Part shown: positions 55,572 to 64,000 of the stretch, piece after piece
How positions within the stretch are numbered: the first letter of the stretch is position 1
How the letters are laid out: each line of letters begins with the position of its first letter
Assembly (NCBI GenBank): GCA_009921265.1
Contig: RFYV01000002.1
Coordinates: 49,393-113,392 of the forward strand
DNA: 64,000 bases
DNA from: Betaproteobacteria bacterium
GTDB taxonomy: Bacteria > Pseudomonadota > Gammaproteobacteria > Burkholderiales > Burkholderiaceae_C
Reading direction: 5' to 3'
Notes under the pieces: model-generated
The model's input: the letters and a program-made list of their open reading frames with translations, nothing else
The model's database searches: none
Told to the model about the DNA's origin: nothing
Program-made: the position numbers and the translations under genes

Positions 55572-55697
55572 TGAAGCTCCTATCCATTACCATCTGTTAT
55601 AGAGAGGGGATAGCCCCCTCATTGAACCCACAAGCTATTTTGCCTCAGACTGGGCTTGTGAATGACTCGAAATGATTGAATCAGCCCCCCCAGACCC

Positions 55698-57920
55698 ATG
55701 AATTTTGCTGAACTGAAACCGCAACACGCGCCAACTGGCTTGATAGCCTTGGCCAGCGCACAAATGCCCGACGCGCCTCAGGCCTTGGAGCGGGCTCTTG
55801 CCTTTGCGGAGCCTTTGATATCCACGCAAACGCTGGACACGGGAGAAAACGTTCTGGTTCATGCTCAGGCTGTTGCGAACATACTCAAAGACATGGGCTG
55901 CACGGAGTCGATGCAGGCGGCCAGTTATTTGGTTTATGCCTGCGAGCATCTTAATAAACCTCAAGAAGTCATCGCCAAGGCCTTTGGTGAAAGTTATGCG
56001 GTGGTAGCCGTTGAAACCACTCAATTGGTGCGATTGCAACGACAAGCTCGCAACAAACAACATTTAGAAAAAAATTCTGCGCAGAATCAACGCATACAAA
56101 CTGAAAACATTCGTCGCATGTTGATGGCGTTTTCAAAAGACTTGCGCGTTGTTTTGTTGCGGTTGGCTTCTCGATTGCAAACGCTGCGTTTTTTTGCCGC
56201 TACCAAAAAGATAGTTCCAGTTGGCTTGGCCGACGAGTCATTACAAGTGTTTGCAGCATTGGCTAATCGTTTGGGTATTTGGCAAATCAAATGGGAAATT
56301 GAAGATTTATCTTTTCGATTTTTAGATCCCGATACTTATCGAAAAATCGCTCAGCAATTAGAAGAAAAACGCACAGAGAGAGAAGCTTATATTTTTCAAT
56401 TGCAACAGCAATTTGAAGTGGTATTAAAAGAACAAGGCATCACTGCAACGGTTGAAGGTCGACCTAAGCATATCTACAGCATTGTCAAAAAAATGCGAGG
56501 CAAATCACTCAACTTCGATCAAGTGTTCGATATCCGTGCACTCCGAGTGATTGTGTCAAGTGTTAATGATTGTTATGGCGCCTTGTCGTGGGTGCATGCT
56601 AATTTTCAAGCGCTGCAGGGTGAGTTTGATGATTACATTGCAAAGCCAAAGGCCAATGGCTATCAATCCTTGCATACCGTTGTAAGCGATCACTCAGGGC
56701 GACCCATTGAAATACAAATTCGCACTCGTGAGATGCACGGTCACGCTGAATATGGTGTGGCAGCGCACTGGGCCTATAAGGAAGCTGGAACAAAAGGTTA
56801 TTCAGGTGTCTCGGCCAATAGCGCATACGATCAAAAAATTGCAGTATTGCGTCAACTGTTGGCTTGGGAGCGCGAACTCTCTACAGGTTCAGAATCTGTT
56901 CAAGCCACATCATTACAAAATGTTGACGATCGAATTTATGCGTTAACACCGCAGGCCGAAATTGTTGAGCTTCCATCGGGATCAACGGCAATTGATTTTG
57001 CATATACCGTGCACACCACATTGGGTCATCGATGCAGAGGTACCAAGTTGGATGGGCAAATGGTGCCTTTAAATACGCCGCTTAAAAATGGTCAAACGGT
57101 TGAAATCATTGCCATCAAAGAAGGTGGACCTTCCAGAGATTGGCTCAATCCCGATTTGGGGTTTTTAGTCAGTCATCGCGCACGCGCAAAAGTCAGGGCA
57201 TGGTTTAACGCACAAGAAACCAAAGAAACCATTGCCAAAGGTCGCGAGCAAGTTGAAAAAATTTTGCAACGCGAAGGTAAAACAGCCATCAAACTAGAGG
57301 AGATAGCGTCTCAATTGGGTTTTGACAGCGCAGACGATTTGTTTGAAGTGGTGGGTAAAGACGAATTTTCATTGCGCAACATTGAAATTTTGCTCAAGCC
57401 CCCACAGCCTGTTAAAGAAATTGATGACATTCTTTTAGAAAAAGCATCGCGTCATCGACCAGCGAGTTCAAACGGAGGCGTTTTAGTTGTCGGCGTCGAT
57501 TCATTGTTAACACAATTGGCCAAGTGTTGCAAGCCCGCACCCCCCGACCTTATTCGTGGTTTTGTCACGCGGGGTAAAGGGGTCAGCATTCATCGCAGCA
57601 ACTGCAGTAATTTTTTAGAAATGTTCCAACGCAATGCGGGGCGTGTCATTGGCGTGGCTTGGGGCGTTACCAAAAACAATGACACGCAAATTTATCCAGT
57701 CGATGTAGAAATCCAAGCTTTTGACAGGCAGGGATTGCTGAGAGATATTTCCGAGGTATTTGCGAAAGAAAAAATGAACGTGATCGGCGTCAAAACGCGA
57801 TCTATCAAGGATATGGCGCACATGACCTTTACCGTGGAAGTTTCATTGGTTTCGAGGCTGCAAAAAGTCCTCGAAATCATTCAAGACGTATCGGGTGTGA
57901 GGACGGCAAGAAGGCGCTAA
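55698..57920 (+). CDS. relA: RelA/SpoT family (p)ppGpp synthetase, probably RelA type
   Basis: Synthetase region YSIVKKMRGKSLNFDQVFDIRALRVIV, YIAKPKANGYQSLHTVV, TGS domain, ACT domain; N-terminal HD motifs not recognisable. Confidence 0.93.
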   Translation: MNFAELKPQHAPTGLIALASAQMPDAPQALERALAFAEPLISTQTLDTGENVLVHAQAVANILKDMGCTESMQAASYLVYACEHLNKPQEVIAKAFGESYAVVAVETTQLVRLQRQARNKQHLEKNSAQNQRIQTENIRRMLMAFSKDLRVVLLRLASRLQTLRFFAATKKIVPVGLADESLQVFAALANRLGIWQIKWEIEDLSFRFLDPDTYRKIAQQLEEKRTEREAYIFQLQQQFEVVLKEQGITATVEGRPKHIYSIVKKMRGKSLNFDQVFDIRALRVIVSSVNDCYGALSWVHANFQALQGEFDDYIAKPKANGYQSLHTVVSDHSGRPIEIQIRTREMHGHAEYGVAAHWAYKEAGTKGYSGVSANSAYDQKIAVLRQLLAWERELSTGSESVQATSLQNVDDRIYALTPQAEIVELPSGSTAIDFAYTVHTTLGHRCRGTKLDGQMVPLNTPLKNGQTVEIIAIKEGGPSRDWLNPDLGFLVSHRARAKVRAWFNAQETKETIAKGREQVEKILQREGKTAIKLEEIASQLGFDSADDLFEVVGKDEFSLRNIEILLKPPQPVKEIDDILLEKASRHRPASSNGGVLVVGVDSLLTQLAKCCKPAPPDLIRGFVTRGKGVSIHRSNCSNFLEMFQRNAGRVIGVAWGVTKNNDTQIYPVDVEIQAFDRQGLLRDISEVFAKEKMNVIGVKTRSIKDMAHMTFTVEVSLVSRLQKVLEIIQDVSGVRTARRR

Positions 57921-57976
57921 GACGTGGGCTTAAGGGTGGTAGCAATAAACTGCTACAATATGAATCTAAAGAATTT

Positions 57977-58053
57977 AGGCGCGTAGCTCAGCTGGTTAGA
58001 GCACCACCTTGACATGGTGGGGGTCGTTGGTTCGAGTCCAATCGCGCCTACCA
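57977..58053 (+). tRNA. tRNA-Val (anticodon GAC), CCA encoded
   Basis: Acceptor AGGCGCG/CGCGCCT, D arm AGCTCAGCTGGTTAGAGC, anticodon arm CCACC-TTGACAT-GGTGG, TPsiC GTTCGAGTCC, 3' ACCA. Confidence 0.97.
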
Positions 58054-58301
58054 ATATTCACTTGCTTATCGAGGTAGTATTTACTAACTAATATTGCTGA
58101 GTATTGAAAAGGTATTGAAAATCATTTTTCTAAAACTGGTGTTTCAGTAGTTTATTCATCACATTACTATTTCAAGGGTTGTTCTCTAGGGGGGGTGCCC
58201 TTTTGCCCATCCTGAGATATCGAGGGTTCTGCCTAGCCACATTTAAAGGGTTTTGGTAAATATCGGACTTCTGCAGATTTCATTGCTAAAAAGCACAATA
58301 C

Positions 58302-58365
58302 TGACCTGCGTTTAAAAACTGATCCAATTTGAGTGAGAGAAGCTTTGTTTTTTATCATTCGAAAG
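58302..58365 (+). repeat. IS left-end repeat, copy 1
   Basis: tgacctgcgtttaaaaactgatccaatttgagtgagagaagctttgttttttatcattcgaaag; matches 63937-64000 at 61/64. Confidence 0.9.
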
Positions 58366-58374
58366 GATTAAGTT

Positions 58375-58524
58375 ATGGCCAAAAGGCGTTGGATTAAAGC
58401 CCGAGCAGATAGTGGCCAAGCTGGGTGAAATTGATATCAAGATTGGTCAAGGCAAGGATGTTTTGAGTGCCTGCAGAGAGGCCGGTGCCACCGACAATAG
58501 TTACTACCGCTGGAGGCGTGTTTA
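58375..58524 (+). pseudogene. Truncated and frameshifted IS3-family OrfA transposase remnant
   Basis: atggccaaaaggcg... then, after a +1 shift, KPEQIVAKLGEIDIKIGQGKDVLSACREAGATDNSYYRWRRV; no downstream OrfB. Confidence 0.85.
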
Positions 58525-58606
58525 CCCCGTTTCATCTGACAGTGCCCCCCTTAAACACCTGCCTCAAATCCGGGGTCCACTTCAAGGTGTTGGTGCATTG
58601 ATTTTT

Positions 58607-59557
58607 TTAATTTAGTTTTATTTTTACTTCGCTTACTAATTTATTCCATTTGGCAACTTCCAATTTTAGAAAGTCTGACATTTGTTGAGGCGAAAGATCT
58701 AATCCAGTTTCATTGCCAATTGCGTTTAATTGTTTAATAACTTCAGGGTCTTTAAAAGATTTTCTAACTTGTAAATTTAATTGATTGATAACCTCAGAAG
58801 GTGTTCCTAATGGTGCAACAAATGCATTCCAACCTAATAGGTTATACCCTTTGAGTCCTGATTCAGAAAGTGTAGGTATATTAGGTAGTACTTGAGATCG
58901 TTCCATTGAAGTAACAGCTAATACGATCACTTTTCCACTTTGATGTAGAGCAGCAACACTGCCGTATGGGATCACTGTCAATTGTATTTGATCTGAAACT
59001 AAAGCGAGTGCTGTATCGTTTGTATTTTTAAATGGGATATGGTAGAGATCAGTTTTTGTCATTGATTTAAATAATTCAATAGCAAGGTGAGGAAAGGTGC
59101 CATTCGTTGCACCATAATTTATTTTTCCTGGTTTGGATTTACTAAGTTTGATTAATTCCTCTACTGAATTGACCTGTATATCATTTGAAACAACAAGTAC
59201 AAATGGAAGCAAATTAGTAACCGCTACTGGTGTAAAGTCTTTACTTAAATCAGGTAAATTCCCTTGAATAGCATTGCCAATAATAAGACTCGGAACGGCG
59301 TTAAGTAGGGTGTAACCATCAGGTTTGGATCTTGCCACCGTTTCAGCCGCTATTTTTCCACTAGCTGTTGGTATAGATTCAGAAATTATTTGTTGGCCCC
59401 AAGCATCGGTCATTTTTTTTCCAAAAATTCTTGCTGGAAAATCTGGGCTTGAGCCGGTAATGATGCGTATGGGTTTATTTGGAAAATCTTGGGCTGAAAG
59501 TAAACCATTACAAATGAAGTAAAAAATAAATGCTTTAATGAATTGATTAATTTTCAA
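58607..59557 (-). CDS. Bug/TctC-family substrate-binding protein
   Basis: QDFPNKPIRIITGSSPDFPARIFGKKMTDAWGQQIISESIPTASGKIAAE. Confidence 0.9.
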   Translation of the reverse strand: MKINQFIKAFIFYFICNGLLSAQDFPNKPIRIITGSSPDFPARIFGKKMTDAWGQQIISESIPTASGKIAAETVARSKPDGYTLLNAVPSLIIGNAIQGNLPDLSKDFTPVAVTNLLPFVLVVSNDIQVNSVEELIKLSKSKPGKINYGATNGTFPHLAIELFKSMTKTDLYHIPFKNTNDTALALVSDQIQLTVIPYGSVAALHQSGKVIVLAVTSMERSQVLPNIPTLSESGLKGYNLLGWNAFVAPLGTPSEVINQLNLQVRKSFKDPEVIKQLNAIGNETGLDLSPQQMSDFLKLEVAKWNKLVSEVKIKLN

Positions 59558-59573
59558 GATGCCTCCTCACTAC

Positions 59574-60119
59574 TTATTTCATTTTTTCAAATGAGTTTTG
59601 CCATTGATCTAATTTTTGAAATCCAGGATTCATCTTTGCTTTTTTTTCTGTCAAACCCAAAATCTCTTGATCAGTCATACTGAGGTCAAGAGGGTCGCCA
59701 TAAGGTTGAGTGACATAAAAAGGCATATCTATATAAACCTCGACTGTATTGTTTTCGGGGTCAAAAAAGTAAACTGAAAGTGAATTTAAATGATTGATTC
59801 CTCGAATATTCGTTGCGCCTAATTTTTCAGCTTTTGTCCATATATCCCTTAAATACTGAATATGAGGAACCATAAAAGAAATTTGCATCACATTACTAAA
59901 TACAGCACTTTCTGGCCTCCCTGATGCGAGAACCAATTGGTGGTGCTGTTCTTTAGATGCACTTAAAAAAATTAAATCATGCTTAAAGTGCTCAGGTTGC
60001 CCTTGATCAGTAACCGTTAAATCAAACACCTCTTGATAAAAATAGGCCATCTTTTTTAAATCAATGACATATATTCCAAAATGTGATGGTGTGGGTCGAC
60101 TTATCATTTTCATTTTCAT
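59574..60119 (-). CDS. VOC-family (glyoxalase/extradiol dioxygenase-like) protein
   Basis: PSHFGIYVIDLKKMAYFYQEVFDLTVTDQGQ, YFFDPENNTVEVYIDMPFYVTQPYGDPLDLS. Confidence 0.88.
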   Translation of the reverse strand: MKMKMISRPTPSHFGIYVIDLKKMAYFYQEVFDLTVTDQGQPEHFKHDLIFLSASKEQHHQLVLASGRPESAVFSNVMQISFMVPHIQYLRDIWTKAEKLGATNIRGINHLNSLSVYFFDPENNTVEVYIDMPFYVTQPYGDPLDLSMTDQEILGLTEKKAKMNPGFQKLDQWQNSFEKMK

Positions 60120-60149
60120 TCTTCTGCATCAATTTCGAAAATTTTTAAC

Positions 60150-61193
60150 TCATAAAGAACTCAAAAATCGTTTGAGGTGCTCGCTAATAAATAGATATTC
60201 ACCAGCATTCTCTGATCCTGGATTATTTGCACCATGCCCACGTATGGATGGAATTTCAGCATAGGTTGCATCCTTTAAGCCACGATACAACTCTCTAGCA
60301 CCTTCAGGAGGAAGTGTTCTGTCAGTCACGCTTGGCAACAAAATAGATTTGGCCTTAATCTTTGCCAGAGCGGCATTTAAGTTTCCACCAAATGGCTTGG
60401 CAATATCATGATCTCTGGATGCGTAATAACGCCACATCCAATTGATTGCATCCCAGCCAGCAAAGTTGCCACCCATTGCATTGAGAAGGTTGTTGTACTC
60501 CTCAGGGGTGCGTTGCATGGAAACAAAAATATCCGAGGATAACCAAGGTGTAAAAACCATTCCTGCACAACGCAAACCCTGTGTAGGGTTTTGCGTATAT
60601 CTGCCACCGTTCCATACAGGGTCAAGTTCTACGCATTTATTCATGGTATCAACAATCATTTTGAAGGTATTTTCTGCGCGTGGTGCAGGAACAATTAATA
60701 CCAGTCCAGACATCGCGTCGGGGTAGTTGATGCCCCATTCTAAACCTTGAAATGATCCCATTGACGGGCCGCCAACAGCAACTAACTTATTGATACCCAG
60801 TCCCTTGGTGACTAAGTCATGTTGCGCATTTACCATGTCGCGGATGGTGTATCGCGGGAAATCAATACCCAGCCCTGTGCTTTGTGGCGATGTTGAAGTG
60901 CCGCCACCAATCGCATCCACTGCGATGACAAAGTACTTATTGGTATCAAACGCTTTATTGGGGCCAATATAAATGTTGTATCCCAATCGATTACCGCTGG
61001 TTCCATGAGTTATTAAAATTGCATTGGATTTATTCGCATTGAGAGTTCCATGCGTTACATAACCCACTTTCATATTTTGTAATTTTTTGCCACTTTCAAA
61101 AGTGAATTCTGCGATGTTGTGTACTGCTTCTGTTTGCGCGAGGCCTAATTGACAATAAAGAGATACGAATAAAAATAAAATGGCTTTATACAT
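60150..61193 (-). CDS. Exported alpha/beta-fold hydrolase, homoserine O-acetyltransferase-like
   Basis: Signal peptide at the ATG at 61193 (MYKAILFLFVSLYCQLGLAQ); ILITHGTSGNRLGYN, VGGPSMGSFQGLEWGINYPD. Confidence 0.85.
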   Translation of the reverse strand: MYKAILFLFVSLYCQLGLAQTEAVHNIAEFTFESGKKLQNMKVGYVTHGTLNANKSNAILITHGTSGNRLGYNIYIGPNKAFDTNKYFVIAVDAIGGGTSTSPQSTGLGIDFPRYTIRDMVNAQHDLVTKGLGINKLVAVGGPSMGSFQGLEWGINYPDAMSGLVLIVPAPRAENTFKMIVDTMNKCVELDPVWNGGRYTQNPTQGLRCAGMVFTPWLSSDIFVSMQRTPEEYNNLLNAMGGNFAGWDAINWMWRYYASRDHDIAKPFGGNLNAALAKIKAKSILLPSVTDRTLPPEGARELYRGLKDATYAEIPSIRGHGANNPGSENAGEYLFISEHLKRFLSSL

Positions 61194-61428
61194 GGGTTCT
61201 CCGTGGTTATTTATTTGCTCGTTCATACTAACTAATTTGTAAGCTTCAAACCATTGGGTAAATACCCACTCAATACAAGAGAATAAAAAATTGTTAGTTA
61301 TAAGGTATTCAGTCAAAACGCCAGATCCAGTCGCAATCAAGACTGCTATAAGGGTAATCACGGTGGTTCAAAAATTGAAAAGACCAAACCATCAAGGTCT
61401 CAGAACACATATTGAATAGGAATTAAAA

Positions 61429-62523
61429 ATGAAAAAAACAAACGCACTTTTGGTGATCCTACTCACCACATTTTCGATCCCTGTTTTCGCACAACTAGCT
61501 GGTTATGCGGAGCTCGCTACATCACAAGGGCAGGCCAATTCAACGCCAGGGGTTAGGAAATCTCCTGCTCATACAACCCTAACACCCACCAACGAAGTTA
61601 GCCCTCAGATGCAAGCATTAATTGGTGGTACTTATCCACCCCATTTCAATGCGGATCCAAAAAATGCAGCTGAATGGAAAGAGTTGATTAATCAACGCGC
61701 GGCGCTGGTCATCAAGGGCATACCTGCCATGAAAGAAAAATTAGGCGTTAACGTAACTCCCACCAAGATGGCAGGTGTAGACGTATTTGTTGTTACACCC
61801 AAAAAAATAAATCCAAAAAATAAAAATCGTTTGTTAATGCACATTCATGGTGGGGGCTATGTATTTGGGCCTGGTGAATCTGCACTTCCTGAGGCCATGT
61901 TATTAGCAAGTTTTGGCGGATACAAAGTTGTTTCCGTTGATTACCGTATGCCACCTGATCACCCTTATCCAGCAGCAATGGACGATTCAATGGCTGTTTG
62001 GAAAGAGCTACTCAAAACAAACAAAGCTAATAATATGGCTGTGTTTGGCACATCAACGGGTGGTGCAATGACTTTGGCATTGGTACTAAGATCTAAAACT
62101 GAAAAAGTTGCTCTGCCTGCAGCGATAGCACCTGGAACACCATGGTCTGATATTGCAAAAATCGGTGATACATACGAAACAAATGAATGGGTTGACAATG
62201 TATTGGTAACCTGGGACGGTTGGCTTGGGCGTGCAGCACTTTTATATGCTTCTGGCAAGGATCTGAAAGATCCACAACTCTCTCCTATTTATGGCGATTT
62301 TGCAAACTTCCCTCCCACCATATTAACGTCAGGCACGCGAGATTTATTTTTATCGAATACGGTAAGAACACATCGTAAATTACGTCGTGCTGGTGTCGTT
62401 GCTGATTTAAATGTCTATGAAGGGCAATCTCATGCGCAGTATGGATTTAACCCTGATGCGCCAGAGACAAAAGAAGCCTTCACTGATATTGCTAAATTCT
62501 TTGACAAGCATTTAGCCAAATAA
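61429..62523 (+). CDS. Exported alpha/beta hydrolase-3 family esterase
   Basis: Signal peptide; LLMHIHGGGYVFG oxyanion motif, GTSTGGAMTLAL nucleophile elbow, VYEGQSHAQYGF His region. Confidence 0.9.
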   Translation: MKKTNALLVILLTTFSIPVFAQLAGYAELATSQGQANSTPGVRKSPAHTTLTPTNEVSPQMQALIGGTYPPHFNADPKNAAEWKELINQRAALVIKGIPAMKEKLGVNVTPTKMAGVDVFVVTPKKINPKNKNRLLMHIHGGGYVFGPGESALPEAMLLASFGGYKVVSVDYRMPPDHPYPAAMDDSMAVWKELLKTNKANNMAVFGTSTGGAMTLALVLRSKTEKVALPAAIAPGTPWSDIAKIGDTYETNEWVDNVLVTWDGWLGRAALLYASGKDLKDPQLSPIYGDFANFPPTILTSGTRDLFLSNTVRTHRKLRRAGVVADLNVYEGQSHAQYGFNPDAPETKEAFTDIAKFFDKHLAK

Positions 62524-62561
62524 AAAAATCAATTGTTTTAAATTAAACGGAGACAACGCGC

Positions 62562-63899
62562 ATGAGAACAGTACACGCATTAACGATTGCAGCCTTGATT
62601 TTTTTGGGGATAACAAGTCAAGCTGTTGCTGAAACTTGGATTTCGACATGGGCAGCTCCTCCCTTTGCAAGAGTTGATCAGCCAGTGCAGACGCTCTCTG
62701 CATTAGCTCAAACTTTTCCTTGGGTTCGTGATGTGCCTGGTGCCGCGTCTGGTCAGGAGTTGGCCGTAGGTGGTGCTTCCCCCATCCATTTTAAAAATCA
62801 GACTCTGCGGCAAATCGCTCATATTTCTACTGGAGGAGGGCGAGTGCGCGTTGTGCTTGCCAATAGCCTTGGAACATTACCGCTGCGCGTAGGAGCTGCT
62901 TCTGTAGCCCTTCGCGATAAGGGTTCTGCTATTGTGGTCGGTTCAAACCGTCCACTCACATTTGGTGGGCTTGTTTCGCCCTTGATGCCTGCAGGTGCAA
63001 TTTTGGTCAGTGATCCTGTTGATATCAAATTGGCAAATTTCAGTGATCTCGTTATTGATCTTTTTTTACCCGATGACACATCGGTCTGGAAATCACCAGT
63101 CACGATGCATCCTGCATCTTGGCAAGTCAACTTTGTATCGATGGAGGGAAATCATGTGGGTTCGACATCTTTTCCAGTTGCAACAACAACGGCATATCGA
63201 CGTGGTGATGGCCTCGCATCTGCATCGTCATTCTTTTTGTCTAGAGTAGAGGTAGTGCCTTCTAAACCCACCCATGTGTTGGTGGCGTTTGGCGATTCAA
63301 TTACGGATGGTACTCAATCAGGTACGGACGCTAACCGTCGGTGGCCCAACTTGCTGGAAGCAAGGCTTGCCGCTGCTGGAATTCGTTTGAGCGTTGTGAA
63401 TGGAGCTATTGGTGGCGGTCGAGTACTAAGTGACGGTGTTGGCCCTAATGCACTTGCACGTTTCGATCGGGACGTTATTTCGCAGCCTGGTGTCACTCAT
63501 GTAACGATCATGGAAGGAATCAACGATATTGGAGGAGCTGGTGCAAATCCTTACCCCAGTGTTGCTGATCTTGTTGCAGGTCATCGCCAGATGATTGCAA
63601 GAGCGCATGCGAGGGGAATTAAAGTGATTGGTGCAACGCTTACACCTTTTGAAGGTGCAGCATACTGGACACCAGAGGGTGAAGCAAAGCGTCAGGCCTT
63701 AAATGCTTGGATTCGAAACAGCAAAGAGTACGACGAAGTGTTGGATTTTGATGTGGCGCTTCGAGATCCAGCAAATCCAAATAAGTCTCAGCCTGCATTC
63801 GATTCGGGAGATCATTTGCATCCAAGCCCTGCTGGATATGAAGCAATGGCAAATAGCATTCGATTAGCTATTTTTCAAAACAAAAAATCACGCAAGTAG
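62562..63899 (+). CDS. Exported SGNH/GDSL hydrolase
   Basis: Signal peptide; VAFGDSITDGTQSGTDANRRWPNLLEARL block I, GINDIGGAG block III, DSGDHLHPSPAGYEAMA block V. Confidence 0.92.
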   Translation: MRTVHALTIAALIFLGITSQAVAETWISTWAAPPFARVDQPVQTLSALAQTFPWVRDVPGAASGQELAVGGASPIHFKNQTLRQIAHISTGGGRVRVVLANSLGTLPLRVGAASVALRDKGSAIVVGSNRPLTFGGLVSPLMPAGAILVSDPVDIKLANFSDLVIDLFLPDDTSVWKSPVTMHPASWQVNFVSMEGNHVGSTSFPVATTTAYRRGDGLASASSFFLSRVEVVPSKPTHVLVAFGDSITDGTQSGTDANRRWPNLLEARLAAAGIRLSVVNGAIGGGRVLSDGVGPNALARFDRDVISQPGVTHVTIMEGINDIGGAGANPYPSVADLVAGHRQMIARAHARGIKVIGATLTPFEGAAYWTPEGEAKRQALNAWIRNSKEYDEVLDFDVALRDPANPNKSQPAFDSGDHLHPSPAGYEAMANSIRLAIFQNKKSRK

Positions 63900-63936
63900 T
63901 TCGATAAATTTTATTGGGCTTGAGTAAAATGTTGAT

Positions 63937-64000
63937 TGACCTGCGTCTAAAAACTGATCCAATTTGAGTGAGAGAAACCTTGTTTTTTATCATTCGAAAG
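63937..64000 (+). repeat. IS left-end repeat, copy 2 (runs to window edge)
   Basis: tgacctgcgtctaaaaactgatccaatttgagtgagagaaaccttgttttttatcattcgaaag. Confidence 0.9.

Noticed and set aside
56707-56946. Small ORFs inside relA, uvrC, mfd and other long genes
   Set aside because: Out-of-frame readings within strongly conserved coding regions.
58412-58615. 67-aa ORF as a possible new small gene
   Set aside because: Its first part is recognisable as out-of-start IS3 OrfA (KLGEIDIKIGQGKDVLSACREAGATDNSYYRWRR); remnant, not a gene.

Overview
This is a 64 kb chromosomal segment of a bacterium. Gene content and protein families (EarP/EF-P with Arg32, pmd-type protocatechuate 4,5-cleavage genes, orphan Bug/TctC-type binding proteins, RpoD with a long Lys/Ala/Pro-rich N-terminus) point to a betaproteobacterium of the Burkholderiales. 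Most of it is ordinary dense coding sequence. Main blocks: (1) a MetE-like gene cut by the left edge and absent from the supplied ORF track, a branched-chain-type ABC transporter, a Bug-family binding protein and a PGDH-like oxidoreductase; (2) a LysR regulator divergent from a complete protocatechuate 4,5-cleavage operon (pmdU-E-F-D-A-B-C order), followed by an aldo/keto reductase; (3) rpoD and dnaG separated by about 750 bp without convincing CDS but with RNA-like structure; (4) a phasin, an HDAC-like/thioesterase/nitroreductase/pncB chain, nhaD, rmuC, efp/earP and uvrC; (5) a hexuronate/aldarate catabolic block (udh, gudD, TRAP transporter, garD, SDR, idnD-like); (6) serB, mfd, ispD, ispF; (7) two adjacent decayed regulatory genes (an XRE-like HTH relic and an OmpR-type response regulator); (8) a 3-hydroxybutyrate dehydrogenase-like gene, relA and tRNA-Val(GAC); (9) a region after the tRNA bracketed by two direct copies of an IS3-like left end (58302-58365 and 63937-64000, 61/64 identical by eye) carrying a binding protein, a VOC protein and three hydrolases/esterases. 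I did not find a clear previously undescribed defence or mobile system. The most useful leads are the IS-bracketed hydrolase island, the putative ncRNA between dnaG and rpoD, the LysR operator pair and the decayed regulator pair. All calls come from reading the sequence; no database search was run.
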